NCBI GenBank assembly: GCA_003153955.1 | Contig: PMCB01000012.1 | Coordinates: forward strand, 1 to 11,584 | Direction of reading: 5' to 3' | DNA length: 11,584 nucleotides | Source of the DNA: Dehalococcoidia bacterium | GTDB lineage: Bacteria > Chloroflexota > Dehalococcoidia > Dehalococcoidales > Fen-1064 | Part shown: positions 1 to 7,127 of the stretch, one piece after another | Layout of the letters: each line of letters starts with the position of its first letter | How positions within the stretch are numbered: position 1 is the first letter of the stretch | Notes under the pieces: model-generated | Database searches by the model: none | Told to the model about the DNA's origin: nothing | The model's input: the letters and a program-made list of their open reading frames with translations, nothing else | Translations under genes and position numbers: made by a program

Positions 1-1698
1 CAAATATTACTGGACGGATTGGTGAAAGAGAATGTGGATACCGTTTTTGGTATCCTGGGCGGCGCTGTCTTACCATTGTATGACACTTTACCGCAATTCC
101 CGCAAATTCACCATGTCCTGGTGCGGCACGAGCAGTGCGCGGCACATGCCGCGGAAGGTTATGCCCGCGCCTCAGGCAAAGTTGGAGTTTGTTTTGCGAC
201 TTCCGGCCCGGGCGCGACCAACCTGGTGACCGGCATCGCCAATGCCTATCTGGACTCAACACCGATGGTGGCGATTACCGGACAGGTCTCCCGGCGCTTT
301 ATCGGCAAGGACGCGTTCCAGGAAGTCGATATTACCGGTATTACCTTACCGATCACCAAGCATAATTATCTGGTGCGCGACACATCTTCACTGGCAAAGA
401 CAGTTAAAGAAGCTTTTTATATCGCGCGGACGGGGCGGCCCGGCCCGGTGCTCATCGATATCCCCAAGGATGTATTCACCGAAGAGGTCGAGTACCATGC
501 CCCGGGGAAAGTGGATGTCACCAGTTACAAATTTACAATGAAAGGGCACCCGGCGCAGATACAGAAGGCCGCGGCGATGATCAACGCAGCGCAAAAACCG
601 CTCATTATTGCCGGGAGGGGAGTAATTATCTCGCAGGCATTTACGGAACTGAAGGAACTGGCAGAAAAAGCACAGATACCGGTGGTAACGACTTTACTGG
701 GTCTGGGCTCTTTCCCGGAATCGCATGTTTTAAGTTACCGCTGGTTGGGGATGCACGGTATGGCAGCCGCCAACCTGGCCGTAAATAACGCTGACGTAAT
801 AATCGCCATCGGCATGAGATTTGACGACCGGGCAACTTCCGAAGTAAATACTTTCGCGCCGAACGCGAAAATTATCCATATCGATATCGACCCGGCGGAA
901 ATCGGGAAAAACGTCAGTGTCGATGTGCCGATTGTGGGTGATGTAAAAGCAGTATTGGGGCCGCTGAACAAGGCAGTGGACGCGGCACAGCACGGACAAT
1001 GGCTGCACCAGCTCGATACTTGGCGGCGGGAGCATCCGTTGACGACGAATCGGGAAGGTTCGGCAGTTTTACCGGAATATGTAATCCACCAGCTGCATGT
1101 GGCGACAAAAGGCGAAGCCATTATTGTCACAGGGGTCGGCCAGCACCAGATGTGGGCGGCGCAATATTATCAATATAATACGCCGAATAGTTATATCTCT
1201 TCAGGAGGTTTGGGGACGATGGGTTTCGGCCTGCCGGCTTCGGTCGGCGTAAAAATGGGAAAACCCGAAGCGACGGTATGGTGTGTTGACGGCGACGGTA
1301 GTTTCCAGATGACGCTGCACGAACTGGCGACGATAGTACAGGAAAAATTAGCCGTAAAAATAGCCATTATTAATAACGGTTTTCTGGGCCTGCCGAGACA
1401 GTGGCAAGATTTATTGTATGGAAAACGGTTCGTCGAAACGCCGCTATACGGGCCTGATTTTGTAAAATTAGCAGATTCTTATGGTATCCCCGGAGCGAAA
1501 GTACGCCGTAAGGAAGAGGTAATTCCGGCTATCGATAAGGCCATGGCATACAAAGGGCCGTTCCTGATTGATTTCGGCATTGACGCGGAGGAAAATGTCT
1601 ATCCGTTCGTGCCGCCGGGAGCATCACTTGAAGAGTTCCTGGAGATACCGGATAAAAAGAAGGAGGAAGCTTTATGGCAACGACAAAACACACATTAG
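1..1698 (+). CDS. ilvB: Acetolactate synthase large (catalytic) subunit, 5' end cut by window
   Basis: Thiamine-diphosphate enzyme that condenses two pyruvates to acetolactate, or pyruvate plus 2-oxobutyrate to acetohydroxybutyrate, the first common step of valine/leucine and isoleucine synthesis in the cytoplasm. The frame is open from base 1 (QILLDGLVKENVDTVFG), so the true start lies upstream; the family normally begins about ten residues earlier. Seen: the N-terminal TPP domain with the catalytic glutamate in VRHEQ (codon at about 130) and the TSGPGATN loop, a central FAD-type domain with GMRFDDR, and the C-terminal TPP/Mg site GDGSF (1291-1305) to NNG (about 1372-1380). RQWQ, the herbicide-site tryptophan region, is present. 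The gene is otherwise intact at family length. Its 3' end overlaps ilvN by 25 bp and carries the ilvN ribosome site, which implies coupled translation of the two subunits. Catabolic acetolactate synthase or another TPP enzyme is unlikely because ilvN follows. Confidence 0.96.
   Translation, partial: QILLDGLVKENVDTVFGILGGAVLPLYDTLPQFPQIHHVLVRHEQCAAHAAEGYARASGKVGVCFATSGPGATNLVTGIANAYLDSTPMVAITGQVSRRFIGKDAFQEVDITGITLPITKHNYLVRDTSSLAKTVKEAFYIARTGRPGPVLIDIPKDVFTEEVEYHAPGKVDVTSYKFTMKGHPAQIQKAAAMINAAQKPLIIAGRGVIISQAFTELKELAEKAQIPVVTTLLGLGSFPESHVLSYRWLGMHGMAAANLAVNNADVIIAIGMRFDDRATSEVNTFAPNAKIIHIDIDPAEIGKNVSVDVPIVGDVKAVLGPLNKAVDAAQHGQWLHQLDTWRREHPLTTNREGSAVLPEYVIHQLHVATKGEAIIVTGVGQHQMWAAQYYQYNTPNSYISSGGLGTMGFGLPASVGVKMGKPEATVWCVDGDGSFQMTLHELATIVQEKLAVKIAIINNGFLGLPRQWQDLLYGKRFVETPLYGPDFVKLADSYGIPGAKVRRKEEVIPAIDKAMAYKGPFLIDFGIDAEENVYPFVPPGASLEEFLEIPDKKKEEALWQRQNTH
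1660..1666 (+). promoter_or_regulatory. Shine-Dalgarno of ilvN inside the ilvB coding end
   Basis: AAGGAGG lies 7 nt before the ilvN ATG at 1674 and within the last codons of ilvB. It fixes the ilvN start and suggests that ribosomes finishing ilvB re-initiate on ilvN. Confidence 0.8.
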
Positions 1699-2219
1699 TC
1701 GCTCTGGTGGAGGATAAACCGGGTGTCCTGAACAGAGTAGCCAGCCTCTTTCGCCGGCGCGGCTTTAATATCGACAGCATCACCGTCGGGCAAAGCGAAA
1801 CGCCGAATATTTCCCGCATGACCATTGTTGTGGACGGGACAAATACTTCGGTGGAACAGGTGAGAAAACAGCTGGATAAGTTGATTGAAACCACCAGGGT
1901 AACCGACATTACGGGCGACAACATCGTGGTTCGGGAACTGGCGCTGTTAAAAGTAAAGACAACTTCCGCCAACCGCAGTGAAGTCATCCAGATTGTGGAT
2001 ATTTTCCGCGCCAATATCGTAGATGTTTCTTCCGATTCCTTAATGGTGGAGGTGACCGGCGACGAGGACAAACTCAACTCGTTGCTAAAACTTCTGACTT
2101 CATTTGGAGTCAAAGAAGTATGCCGGACGGGACGCATCGCGATGACCCGCGGCATCATCAACGAAAGCGGACATAAGGGTTCGAAATCGGCCGAAGCATC
2201 CGAAGAGAAATCCAAGTAA
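1674..2219 (+). CDS. ilvN: Acetolactate synthase small (regulatory) subunit
   Basis: Regulatory partner of IlvB (also called IlvH). In this family it stabilises the large subunit and confers valine feedback inhibition. The 181-residue product starts with an ACT domain at about residues 4-78 (TLVALVEDKPGVLNRVASLF, then the FNIDSITVG strand), followed by the family C-terminal domain at about 84-155 (VKTTSANRSEVIQIV through GRIAMTRG). A charged tail of about 20 residues rich in Ser, Glu and Lys makes it slightly longer than many homologues (about 160-170). The ATG at 1674 is set by a strong Shine-Dalgarno and the start of the ACT domain. It overlaps ilvB by 25 bp. Which amino acid inhibits it cannot be read from the sequence. 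Confidence 0.96.
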   Translation: MATTKHTLVALVEDKPGVLNRVASLFRRRGFNIDSITVGQSETPNISRMTIVVDGTNTSVEQVRKQLDKLIETTRVTDITGDNIVVRELALLKVKTTSANRSEVIQIVDIFRANIVDVSSDSLMVEVTGDEDKLNSLLKLLTSFGVKEVCRTGRIAMTRGIINESGHKGSKSAEASEEKSK

Positions 2220-2265
2220 ACCCGGAGAATCGGTCTAAAAATTATACAATCAAAAGGAATTGAAT

Positions 2266-3789
2266 ATGGATAAAGTTATTATTTTCGATACGACCTTGAG
2301 AGACGGCGAACAGGCGGCCGGCGGGACTTTGAACATTCAGGAAAAGCTGGAAATTGCCAGGCAGCTGGAAAATCTGGGTGTGGATGTGATCGAAGCCGGT
2401 TTCCCGATGGCTTCGCCCGGCGATTTTGAAGCCGTCAGCGCCATCGCCAAAGAAGTACGCAAGCCGGTGATCTGCGGGCTTTCACATGCCAGCCCAAACG
2501 CGGTTGACAGAGCGGCCGAAGCGGTTAAAAACGCGGCACACCCGCGAATTCATATCTTTTTATCGTCTTCGGAAATCCATCTGGTACACCAATTGAAAAA
2601 GAGCCAGCAGGAAGTTATCGAGCTGGCCTGTAGCATGGTGACGCGGGCAAAGAAAATGGTGGATGATATCGAGTTTTCGCCGATGGATGCCAGCCGTACC
2701 GACCCGGCATATCTGTATAAGATAATCGAAGAAGTGATCAAATGCGGCGCGACGACCATCAATGTGCCGGATACCGTCGGGTATTCCATCCCCGAGGAAT
2801 TCGGCGCGTTAATTGCGGGTATCTTTAAAAACGTGCCTAATATTAACAAAGCAGTAATAAGCGTACATTGCCATAACGACCTGGGGATGGCCACGGCGAA
2901 CAGCCTGGCGGCGGTAAGAAACGGCGCGAGGCAAGTAGAATGCACGATCAACGGCATCGGGGAAAGAGCCGGTAATGCCGCACTCGAAGAAATCGTGATG
3001 GCGATTAAAACACGCAGCGATTTCTTTAATTTGAATACCGGTGTCGATACCACCCAGATTTATAAAACCAGCCGACTGGTCAGCGAAATGACCGGGTTCA
3101 TCGTACAGCCGAATAAAGCGATTGTCGGGGCGAATGCTTTCCGGCATGAATCGGGGATTCATCAGGACGGCGTACTGAAGATGGCGCGGACTTACGAAAT
3201 CATGGACCCTCATGTTATCGGGTTACCGTCGAACAGTTTGATCATGGGTAAACTGTCCGGGCGCCATGCTTTCAAAGAAAGACTGGCGGAGCTGGGTTAC
3301 GTGCTGGATGAAACCGCGTTTCAGCGGGCCTTTACGGCGATTATCGCGCTGGCGGATAAAAAGAAAGAAGTCACGGATAAAGATATCGAATCCATCCTGG
3401 CAGAAGATAAACGGATTGTGGCCGATACATATCATCTGGACAGGATACAGGTAACCTGCGGCGACCGGGGTATCCCGACGGCGGCAGTGAGATTGATCGC
3501 GCCTGACGGCGAGGTCAAGTCCGAGGCTGCAATCGGCACCGGCCCTGTGGATGCGGTGTGTGAAGTTATCGATAAAATCATCAAAATCCAGGATGTGAAA
3601 CTGACCGAATTCACGGTGAAGTCGGTAACTGAAGGCATCGATGCCATCGGGGAAGTGCTGATCCGGGTAGAAAGCAAAGGAACCACCTATACCGGCCGCG
3701 GCGCGGACACGGATATCATTGTGGCCAGCGCGAAAGCCTATGTGAACGCGCTGAACCGTCTGATTGCCGCCAAAAAAACAGAAAAATAG
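2266..3789 (+). CDS. leuA: 2-isopropylmalate synthase
   Basis: Condenses acetyl-CoA with 2-oxoisovalerate to 2-isopropylmalate, the committed step of leucine synthesis. The 507-residue product has the DRE-TIM barrel signature DTTLRDGEQ (residues 8-16), the metal-binding HCHND (H201, H203), [11 protein letters not shown], and GIHQDGVLK. The C-terminal third (about 385-500, including GTGPVDAV) matches the LeuA dimerisation/allosteric domain, so leucine feedback is expected from the family. I chose the ATG at 2266 over a TTG two codons upstream: the site AAAGGA (2253-2258) is 7 nt before the ATG and almost touches the TTG. The sequence resembles bacterial-type LeuA rather than the other citramalate synthase-like member in this operon, CimA. 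It follows ilvN after 46 bp, where many related operons would carry ilvC. Confidence 0.95.
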   Translation: MDKVIIFDTTLRDGEQAAGGTLNIQEKLEIARQLENLGVDVIEAGFPMASPGDFEAVSAIAKEVRKPVICGLSHASPNAVDRAAEAVKNAAHPRIHIFLSSSEIHLVHQLKKSQQEVIELACSMVTRAKKMVDDIEFSPMDASRTDPAYLYKIIEEVIKCGATTINVPDTVGYSIPEEFGALIAGIFKNVPNINKAVISVHCHNDLGMATANSLAAVRNGARQVECTINGIGERAGNAALEEIVMAIKTRSDFFNLNTGVDTTQIYKTSRLVSEMTGFIVQPNKAIVGANAFRHESGIHQDGVLKMARTYEIMDPHVIGLPSNSLIMGKLSGRHAFKERLAELGYVLDETAFQRAFTAIIALADKKKEVTDKDIESILAEDKRIVADTYHLDRIQVTCGDRGIPTAAVRLIAPDGEVKSEAAIGTGPVDAVCEVIDKIIKIQDVKLTEFTVKSVTEGIDAIGEVLIRVESKGTTYTGRGADTDIIVASAKAYVNALNRLIAAKKTEK

Positions 3790-3804
3790 TAAAAGGAGCA
3801 TAAA

Positions 3805-4203
3805 ATGCCGTCGCAATGGGAATTGGCAGCACGTCTTCTTTTAGCCGCGGTACTGGGCGGAATCATCGGTTTCCAACGGGAAACGTACGGCAAACCGGCA
3901 GGGTTAAGAACGCTTGCCCTCATCGGGCTCGGAGCGGGAATGTTCGGCGTGATTTCCCTGAACGGCTTTTTAGGGAACAACGCGGATGTAATTGCGGCGG
4001 GTGTCGTAACCGGTGTCGGTTTCCTGGGCGCGGGGGCAATACTGCATCGGCACGGCGGAGTTGAAGGGTTAACCACCGCGGCAACCATCTGGGTGGCTGC
4101 CGGTGTCGGGTTAGCCGCGGCCGCGGGTCTCTATATACTGGCTCCGGTGGTGACGGCAATCTCCTTTCTAATCCTGATGCTCCCACAGAAAAAAACGAAA
4201 TAG
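3805..4203 (+). CDS. MgtC/SapB-family small membrane protein
   Basis: Predicted inner-membrane protein of 132 residues. The family hallmarks are visible in order: LGGIIGFQRE after the first membrane segment, AGLRTLALIGLGAGMFGV, VVTGVGFLGAGAIL, and GLTTAATIWVAAGVGLAAAAGLY. Hydrophobic stretches at about 7-24, 36-56, 63-82 and 91-125 suggest four or five membrane passes. It has only the N-terminal MgtC domain; the roughly 100-residue cytoplasmic C-terminal domain of the Salmonella protein is absent. Family members have been tied to growth at low Mg2+, acid tolerance or modulation of other membrane proteins, and no transport activity can be inferred here. The Shine-Dalgarno AAGGAG (3793-3798) lies 6 nt before the ATG. 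It sits 15 bp after leuA and 30 bp before leuC, so it is very probably co-transcribed with them. Its role in this operon is unknown. Confidence 0.88.
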   Translation: MPSQWELAARLLLAAVLGGIIGFQRETYGKPAGLRTLALIGLGAGMFGVISLNGFLGNNADVIAAGVVTGVGFLGAGAILHRHGGVEGLTTAATIWVAAGVGLAAAAGLYILAPVVTAISFLILMLPQKKTK

Positions 4204-4233
4204 TTTTACGATAAACAAAAAAAGGAACTGAAA

Positions 4234-5490
4234 ATGAATTTAGCTGAAAAAATACTGGCCGCGCACTGCGGCAAAAAGAAAGTTGTGCCGGGTGAGTTTA
4301 TTAATTGCAAAGCTGACGTTATTCTCAGCAACGATATCACGGCACCGATTGCGATCAAAGAATTCCGCAAAATCGGGGTAAAAAAGGTGTTCGACCCGAA
4401 GAAAATAGTGATGGTGGCCGACCATTTTGTACCGAATAAGGATATCACCTCTGCCGAACAGAGTAAGTTCATGCGGGAATTCGCGCTGGAACAGGGAATC
4501 ATGTTCTACGATGTCGGGCAGATGGGCATCGAGCACTGTCTGCTGCCGGAAAAAGGCATCGTGTTACCCGGCGATGTGGTCATCGGGGCGGACTCCCACA
4601 CCTGCACCTACGGGGCGGTGGGGGCTTTCGCGACAGGCATGGGTTCTACCGATATCGCCACCGCGATGGCTACGGGCGACATCTGGATGAAAGTACCGAC
4701 TACAATCAAGTTTGTTTATAAAGGCAAGTTAGGGAAATGGGTCAGCGGCAAAGATTTAATCCTGTTCACCATTGGACAGATCGGGGTTGACGGTGCATTA
4801 TACGCCGCGATGGAATTCACCGGCGAAGCAATCGATAACATGTCGATGGACGGCCGTTTCACCATGGCAAACATGGCGATTGAAGCCGGCGGTAAAGCGG
4901 GCCTTTTCCATGTCGACCAGAAAACACTGGACTATATCAAACCGCGTGCCAACCGGCCTTACAAGGTTTACGAGCAGGATGCAGACGCCGAATTCGCTAA
5001 AGTGATTGAATGGGATGTAACGAAGATGGAGCCTCAGGTCTCGATGCCGCACCTGCCTTCGAATACCAAACCGGTCAGCCAGGTAGGCAAAGTTGAAATC
5101 GACCAGTCTGTCATCGGCAGCTGCACTAACGGCAGGATCAGCGACCTGCGGATCGCGGCGGAGATTTTGAAGGGCAAAAAAGTGCATCCCAGAGTACGCA
5201 CGATTGTAATTCCGGGCACACAGCAGATTTATCTGGACGCGATGCACGAAGGGCTGCTGGAAATATTTATTAACGCCGGAGCGGTAGTCAGCACGCCGAC
5301 TTGCGGGCCGTGTTTAGGCGGCTATATGGGCATCCTGGCGGCGGGAGAAAAGGCAATTTCAACCACCAACCGCAATTTTGTGGGCAGAATGGGCAGCACC
5401 AAGGCGGAAGTGTACCTGGCGAACCCGGCAGTGGCCGCGGCCAGCGCCATTACCGGCAGGATTTCGAGCCCGGAAGAAGTAACAAAATAA
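4234..5490 (+). CDS. leuC: 3-isopropylmalate dehydratase large subunit
   Basis: With LeuD it isomerises 2-isopropylmalate to 3-isopropylmalate through a [4Fe-4S] cluster; the same enzyme can act on citramalate made by CimA. The 418-residue product is an aconitase-superfamily subunit of the shorter type (the E. coli form is about 466). The cluster ligands are visible as C297 in GSCTNGR and C357/C360 in TCGPCLGG. The [13 protein letters not shown] segment and the [12 protein letters not shown] region are also typical. The start ATG is preceded by AAAGGA (4221-4226) with 7 nt spacing. Its partner leuD is not adjacent: 1056 bp holding three unrelated genes separates them. The short form is shared with homoaconitase-type enzymes, but the operon makes LeuC the best call. 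Confidence 0.95.
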   Translation: MNLAEKILAAHCGKKKVVPGEFINCKADVILSNDITAPIAIKEFRKIGVKKVFDPKKIVMVADHFVPNKDITSAEQSKFMREFALEQGIMFYDVGQMGIEHCLLPEKGIVLPGDVVIGADSHTCTYGAVGAFATGMGSTDIATAMATGDIWMKVPTTIKFVYKGKLGKWVSGKDLILFTIGQIGVDGALYAAMEFTGEAIDNMSMDGRFTMANMAIEAGGKAGLFHVDQKTLDYIKPRANRPYKVYEQDADAEFAKVIEWDVTKMEPQVSMPHLPSNTKPVSQVGKVEIDQSVIGSCTNGRISDLRIAAEILKGKKVHPRVRTIVIPGTQQIYLDAMHEGLLEIFINAGAVVSTPTCGPCLGGYMGILAAGEKAISTTNRNFVGRMGSTKAEVYLANPAVAAASAITGRISSPEEVTK

Positions 5491-5492
5491 AT

Positions 5493-5590
5493 ATTCAAGA
5501 TTCAATAATCAATAATCAAGAAAATCCTAAATACTAATGTCGAAATACTAAACAAATTAATAAATAACGAAACAGGAAATAAGAAACAGC
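5493..5590 (+). repeat. Degenerate AT-rich tract with 7-nt periodicity
   Basis: This is the whole space between the leuC stop and the acetyltransferase start. Cut into consecutive 7-mers from 5493 it gives 14 units: the first two are ATTCAAG and ATTCAAT, the third and fourth differ from them by one or two bases, and later ones include TAAATAC and GAAATAC. The first three positions of the units are A or T in 41 of 42 cases, and the seventh is G or C in 10 of 14. G+C over 5521-5580 is 13 of 60 bases, far below the flanking genes. No hairpin or open frame was seen. The last units contain AGGAAA (5574-5579), a possible ribosome site for the next gene. The function is unknown. Confidence 0.6.
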
Positions 5591-5591
5591 C

Positions 5592-6083
5592 GTGAACCCG
5601 GAAAAATACACGATTAAAACCGCTGCGAAAACGGATTTCGAGTGGATAAAAGAGCTATATGCCCAAACCTGGAGCGGGGATATCTGTGTCAGCCGGGGCA
5701 AAGTGCAGAAAGTGGATGACTTTACCGGCGGATTCGTGGCGGAAACCGGCGGACAGAATACCGGTTTTGTTACCTACACTATTTCAGGTACGGAATTGGA
5801 AATAACGGGAATAGTGAGCCTAAAAGAGAAAGGTGGTATCGGGTCGGCACTGGTCAAAGCAGTGATTGAACTGGCGAAAAAACAAAAGATTAAAAAAATT
5901 TGTCTGGTTACGACTAACGACAACCTGAACGGCATCGTGTTCTGGCAAAAGCGGGGCTTTAAACTGGTTAAGGTTTATCCCGGTTCGATGGAATATGTCC
6001 GCCAAATAAAGCCGGCGGTGCCGCTCATCGGGGAAAACGGCATCCCGCTAATGGATGAACTGGAACTGGAAATGATTTTATAA
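5592..6083 (+). CDS. GNAT-family N-acetyltransferase
   Basis: Predicted acetyl-CoA-dependent acyltransferase of 163 residues; its substrate cannot be deduced. The acetyl-CoA loop is seen as EKGGIGSALV (residues 79-88), preceded by the strand LEITGIVSL and followed by the TTNDNLNGIVFWQKRGF segment (about 107-123), typical of motif B in this superfamily. The C-terminus IPLMDELELEMIL is also a recurring ending in small GNAT proteins. The GTG at 5592 is the chosen start; the nearest ribosome-site candidate, AGGAAA (5574-5579), is 12 nt away, which is long, so initiation may be weak. It lies between leuC and hicA and has no obvious link to leucine synthesis. A role in acetylating a small molecule or protein N-terminus is possible but unsupported. 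Confidence 0.85.
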   Translation: MNPEKYTIKTAAKTDFEWIKELYAQTWSGDICVSRGKVQKVDDFTGGFVAETGGQNTGFVTYTISGTELEITGIVSLKEKGGIGSALVKAVIELAKKQKIKKICLVTTNDNLNGIVFWQKRGFKLVKVYPGSMEYVRQIKPAVPLIGENGIPLMDELELEMIL

Positions 6084-6133
6084 TGACGATCAAAGTGGAA
6101 AGAGCGTAAAACATGCCGGGACGGAGTCGATGA
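6083..6133 (+). other. Two possible minicistrons in the acetyltransferase-hicA gap
   Basis: The gap contains two very short frames. One begins at 6083 in a TAATG overlap with the acetyltransferase stop and encodes MTIKVERA before a stop at 6107-6109. The other begins at 6113 and encodes MPGRSR, with its TGA (6131-6133) overlapping the hicA ATG in an ATGA arrangement. They may pass ribosomes to hicA or be chance; frames this short prove nothing by themselves. Confidence 0.2.
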
Positions 6134-6321
6134 AAGTACGTGATATAATCAAGCTGGTTGAAGCTAATGGATGGTATATAGTCACCATTCGCGGCAGTCA
6201 CCGTCAGTACAAACATCAGACTAAACCGGGCAGAGTAACCATTGCCGGCAACCGGAACCACGACATCGCCCCCGGCACGTTGAACAGCATTTTAAAACAG
6301 GCCGGCCTGAAGGAGCATTAA
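6130..6321 (+). CDS. hicA: HicA-type toxin (mRNA interferase)
   Basis: Small double-stranded-RNA-binding-fold protein of 63 residues that, in the HicAB family, cleaves or blocks mRNA when not bound by HicB. The family signature is complete: KVRDIIKLVEANGW at the N-terminus, the GSHRQYKH block with the catalytic-type H24, TKPGRVTIAG, and the ending APGTLNSILKQAGL. Length is typical for HicA and no damage is seen, so the toxin looks potentially active. The only nearby in-frame start is the ATG at 6130. GGAG (6123-6126) is only 3 nt from it and GGGA (6118-6121) is 8 nt away, so its ribosome site is poorer than that of hicB. It lies one base upstream of the hicB ATG, giving the usual toxin-first order. 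Confidence 0.93.
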   Translation: MKVRDIIKLVEANGWYIVTIRGSHRQYKHQTKPGRVTIAGNRNHDIAPGTLNSILKQAGLKEH

Positions 6322-6322
6322 G

Positions 6323-6532
6323 ATGAAAAAATATCTCATCGTTTTTGAAAAAACAGCGAATAACTTCTCCGCCTATTTACCCGATTTGCCGGGATGCATT
6401 GCTACGGGAAAGACGCGGTCAGCAGTAGAAAAAAATATCCGGGCAGCGGTTGAGCTTCATCTTCAGGGAATGAGAGAAGACGGAGAATCCCTCCCGGAAC
6501 CAACTTCATACACCGAACTTGTGGAAGTATAA
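6323..6532 (+). CDS. hicB: HicB-type antitoxin
   Basis: Partner that binds and neutralises HicA. The 69-residue product matches the HicB core fold: [20 protein letters not shown], the [12 protein letters not shown] turn, then a helix with [20 protein letters not shown] and an ending SLPEP. It has only this partial RNase-H-like core; the C-terminal helix-turn-helix or ribbon-helix-helix DNA-binding domain found in many HicB proteins is absent, so classical autorepression is not evident. The Shine-Dalgarno AAGGAG (6310-6315), inside the end of hicA, is 7 nt from the ATG and is stronger than that of hicA, which would favour antitoxin excess. The stop is 14 bp before leuD. Confidence 0.92.
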   Translation: MKKYLIVFEKTANNFSAYLPDLPGCIATGKTRSAVEKNIRAAVELHLQGMREDGESLPEPTSYTELVEV

Positions 6533-6546
6533 AAAGGAGTTTAAAA

Positions 6547-7044
6547 ATGTTAAAGGGTAAAGTACATAAATACGGTACCAATGTGGATACGGACGCGATC
6601 ATTCCGGCGAGATACCTGAACATTTCGGAACCGGAATTACTGGCTGCTCACTGCATGGAAGATATTGACCTGGATTTCGTGAAAAACGTCAAGCCGGGTG
6701 ATATAATTGTGGCGGACACCAATTTCGGCTGCGGGTCATCTCGCGAACATGCCCCGCTGGCAATCAAGACATCCGGTGTTTCCTGCGTGATTGCCAAGAG
6801 TTTTGCCCGTATCTTTTTCCGTAACGCGATCAATATCGGGTTGCCGCTGCTGGAAAGCGAAGCAGCCGTAGACGGCATTAAAAACGGGGACACAGTCGAA
6901 GTCGACCTGGAAAAAGGAATTATCAAAAACATCACGACGGGCAAACAGTTTACCGCCAAACCGTATCCCGAATTTATGAGCCAGCTGGTGAAAACCGGCG
7001 GGTTGATCGAATACACGAAAAAGAGATTAGCCGCTGTTAAATAG
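6547..7044 (+). CDS. leuD: 3-isopropylmalate dehydratase small subunit
   Basis: Swivelling-domain partner of LeuC, completing the isopropylmalate isomerase. The 165-residue product shows [22 protein letters not shown] at the N-terminus and the conserved [11 protein letters not shown] (residues 60-70), followed by [23 protein letters not shown]. The substrate-loop sequence after ARY is LNIS, which does not clearly distinguish isopropylmalate from homocitrate-type substrates; the operon supports leucine and citramalate use. AAGGAG (6534-6539) lies 7 nt before the ATG. It is separated from leuC by the acetyltransferase-hicA-hicB cassette and from leuB by 83 bp. Confidence 0.95.
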   Translation: MLKGKVHKYGTNVDTDAIIPARYLNISEPELLAAHCMEDIDLDFVKNVKPGDIIVADTNFGCGSSREHAPLAIKTSGVSCVIAKSFARIFFRNAINIGLPLLESEAAVDGIKNGDTVEVDLEKGIIKNITTGKQFTAKPYPEFMSQLVKTGGLIEYTKKRLAAVK

Positions 7045-7127
7045 GGATGTATCTCCGGCTATATTCAACAGGCATGGAGAAGCTTTGTTTTTCTCAGGGG
7101 TACAATACGGAAACAGGAGTTTGATAC

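Noticed and set aside
1529..2215. Long antisense open frame (228 codons) opposite ilvN and the ilvB end
   Set aside because: It lies wholly opposite well-recognised genes, shows no family resemblance and looks like a frame kept open by codon bias.
2244..2249. TACAAT as a -10 of an internal promoter before leuA
   Set aside because: The bases 17 nt upstream are CCCGGA, with no -35 resemblance; the short gap favours read-through.
3223..3816. Long antisense open frame (197 codons) opposite leuA
   Set aside because: Shadow of the leuA regulatory domain; no recognisable domain and no credible start context.
5491..5591. CRISPR array or mobile element end
   Set aside because: Units are 7 nt, degenerate and without spacers; no terminal inverted repeats or transposase are nearby.
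7077..7095. GAGAA/TTCTC hairpin in the leuD-leuB gap as an attenuator or terminator
   Set aside because: Only 5 A/T-rich pairs with a 9-nt loop and no T-run directly after it; too weak to support.
7101..7106. TACAAT as a -10 of an internal promoter before leuB
   Set aside because: No acceptable -35 hexamer at 16-18 nt upstream, so the match is not enough to call a promoter.
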